Assembly: GCA_046541515.1 (NCBI GenBank)
Contig: JBKHDD010000005.1
Span: 1-64,000 of the forward strand
Length of the DNA: 64,000 nucleotides
Reading direction: 5' to 3'
From: CAYFVR01 sp046541515
Lineage (GTDB): Bacteria > Desulfobacterota > Desulfobacteria > Desulfobacterales > Desulfococcaceae
The notes under the pieces are model-generated. The model made no database searches. It was not told the DNA's origin and saw only the letters and a program-made list of their open reading frames with translations. The position numbers and the translations under genes were made by a program. Shown here in pieces: positions 62,513 through 64,000 of this stretch (position 1 is the first letter of the stretch; every line of letters starts with the position of its first letter).

Positions 62513-62977
62513 ATGTTTCAATTCCGGCTGGCGCCCCTGCTTCGGCTGCGGGAAGCGGAAGAGGAAAAACGGAAGCACGCCCTGGCGGAAGCCCTGGCCC
62601 GCCGGGACCGAGGACGGGAACGGCTCGCGGTCTTGGAAGCGGAGCGCGGCCGTTGCCGCCAACGGCTGGCCAAGGAGGGCGCCGCCATGGATTTCCGGGA
62701 GCGGAGCCTGTTCGGCGGCTATTTCCAGCGCCTGGCCCGGGAGGCCGAAACGGTCCAACGGGACATCGAAGCGGCGGAGGCGGACGTGGCCCGGCGGCAG
62801 GGGCGGCTGGCGGAGGCCGCCCGGGACCGGCAGATTCTGGAACGGCTGCGGGAGCGGCAGCGGACGGCCCACCATCGCGCGGAACTTCGGCGGGAGCTGA
62901 CCCAACTGGACGAACTGGCCGTCCTCGGTTTCGGCCGACGGCGGACCGAGGAGGAACGCGAATGCAAATCGACCTGA
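62513..62977 (+). CDS. fliJ: Flagellar export chaperone/stalk protein FliJ
   Basis: 154 residues, almost all predicted coiled coil rich in Arg, Glu and Ala (FQFRLAPLLRLREAEEEKRK at the start). FliJ family members are weakly conserved, so the call rests on length, coiled coil and position after fliI and before fliK. It forms the central stalk of the export ATPase. It overlaps the fliK start by 16 bases. Confidence 0.85.
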   Translation: MFQFRLAPLLRLREAEEEKRKHALAEALARRDRGRERLAVLEAERGRCRQRLAKEGAAMDFRERSLFGGYFQRLAREAETVQRDIEAAEADVARRQGRLAEAARDRQILERLRERQRTAHHRAELRRELTQLDELAVLGFGRRRTEEERECKST

Positions 62978-64000
62978 TCACCCTGTTTTCCAAACTGTCT
63001 CCCCCGTCCGGCGGCGCCGCGCCGTTGGCGGCGAAGGGCGCGGAGGGCGGTTTTTTGGCGGCGATTTTGGAGATGGCCGGCGAGATGGGGCTGCCCCCCG
63101 GCGAACTGGCGAATCTGGCCGCCGCCCCGGACGGCGGGGCCCTTTTGGAACGGCTTGCCCGGCTGGCCAACGGCGAGGAAACGGCGGCGGCGACGGCGGT
63201 TCCCTTCCTATCGGAAATCCCGGACGACGGGGAAATCGGCGCGCTTCTTCCCGACGGGCGGGGGGTCCCCGAGGAAGCGCCGTCAAGGCCCGTTAAGGAA
63301 ACGGAATGGGAACCGGAAGCGGACGCCGCCTTCGACCTGCCGGAGGATTCTTTCATGGACGAACTTCTTCCGCCCGTTTCCGCGCCGCGGCCCGAAACCC
63401 CGCCGCCGGGACCGGTTCTTCCGATCACCGGCGATTCAAGTTCTCCGAACCCGGCGGAAATCGGAGCGTTGGAAACGGAGGCCGTCGAACCGCCGGCCCC
63501 AACGCTCCGTTCGGCGCCAAGCATGGAGACCCAATCCGTCCGGCCCGCGGGGACCCCGCCGGTTTCGACCGCCCCCGCCCTTTCCGCCGCGCCGGAATCG
63601 GCCGAAGTCCTGGCCCAAGTGGGCGACCGGGTCCGGATGATCCTGCGGGAAGGGCGTTCGGAAATCCGCATGTCTCTTGAGCCGCCGGAGCTGGGAAGCG
63701 TTCGGGTCCACATTGCCGCGGAACACGGCCATGTCACCGTCCGGATGATCGCCGAAATGCCGGCGGTCCGGGATGTCCTTGAAAACGGCCTGCCCCAGCT
63801 TCGCGCCGGACTGGAGAGCGGCGGCCTGGACGTGGACGGCTTCGAGGTGCTCGTGTCGGACAACGGCGCGGGTCAGCCCGACGGCTTTGCCGGGTTCGAC
63901 CGGGGAAACCGGCCGGAGGCCGACGACCTGCCGTTTGACGGCGATGGCGACGAAATCCCATCGTCCCCATCCGCCCCCCGCCAGGTCCGTTCCGCGCGAA
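62962..64000 (+). CDS. fliK: Flagellar hook-length control protein FliK (cut by the window end)
   Basis: The frame is open from the ATG at 62962, after GAGGAACGCG, to the last base: 346 residues seen, no stop. The first ~215 residues are Pro/Ala/Glu-rich and low in order. The Flg_hook-type C-terminal domain follows (about 220-300): EIRMSLEPPELGSVRVHIAA, then VTVRMIAEMPAVRDVLENGL and LRAGLESGGLDVDGFEV. This domain switches export from hook to filament substrates. The rest of the C-terminus is outside the window. Confidence 0.88.
   Translation, partial: MQIDLITLFSKLSPPSGGAAPLAAKGAEGGFLAAILEMAGEMGLPPGELANLAAAPDGGALLERLARLANGEETAAATAVPFLSEIPDDGEIGALLPDGRGVPEEAPSRPVKETEWEPEADAAFDLPEDSFMDELLPPVSAPRPETPPPGPVLPITGDSSSPNPAEIGALETEAVEPPAPTLRSAPSMETQSVRPAGTPPVSTAPALSAAPESAEVLAQVGDRVRMILREGRSEIRMSLEPPELGSVRVHIAAEHGHVTVRMIAEMPAVRDVLENGLPQLRAGLESGGLDVDGFEVLVSDNGAGQPDGFAGFDRGNRPEADDLPFDGDGDEIPSSPSAPRQVRSAR

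Overview
The window looks like chromosomal DNA of a motile, GC-rich Gram-negative bacterium. Evidence for the envelope type: an RND efflux pump with a lipoprotein adaptor, three lipobox proteins, a PEP-CTERM sorting signal and a flagellum of the FliF/FliG/MotAB type. Candidate sigma-54 promoters, two bacterial enhancer-binding proteins and the large number of REC-histidine kinase proteins fit a deltaproteobacterial/Desulfobacterota-like organism. That placement is inference: no rRNA or marker gene is present. I saw no tRNA, rRNA or CRISPR array.

Layout. 1-1790: the 3' part of an unrecognised gene, a dead nuclease fragment and a repeat-rich stretch. 1791-7530: a 1590-residue lipoprotein of about 17 Ig-like repeats, then a polytopic membrane protein. 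7768-12739 (minus): membrane-fusion protein, RND pump and TetR regulator, with a palindromic operator candidate upstream. 12988-14658: prfC. 14941-16887 (minus): a REC - solute-binding-like - CheW fusion with its own terminator. 17222-19121: a transposase remnant and an AAA ATPase-nuclease. 19726-32674: a signalling island with three chemoreceptors, a CheY-CheC fusion, a PAS-GGDEF cyclase and two REC/histidine kinases; a 60-residue PEP-CTERM protein sits inside it. 33175-37202: small unknown genes, an EEP-family lipoprotein and ettA. 37563-43071: a complete peptide ABC importer operon. 43208-55879 (minus): HD-GYP protein, motA, motB, two sigma-54 activators, REC-STAS and four REC/kinase-type proteins. 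56474-64000: flgBC-fliEFGHIJK, with fliK cut by the window end.

How the genes fit together. Much of the window serves motility and its control. The divergent region 55880-56473 appears to carry two sigma-54-type promoters, one towards HD-GYP-motAB-NtrC and one towards flgBC-fliE-K. The FleQ/FlrA-like and NtrC-like activators encoded next door are natural candidates to drive them. Chemoreceptors, a CheC-type phosphatase, c-di-GMP synthesis (GGDEF) and breakdown (HD-GYP), and CheW in an odd fusion add inputs to the same output.

Non-coding layer. A dispersed family of roughly 70-120 bp inverted-repeat elements sits only in intergenic gaps. Its arms begin CCGTTCA(T/C)TTTGG and enclose a core hairpin like GGGCGAATGCGATTCGCCC. 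A second type of long inverted repeat lies at 34149-34278.
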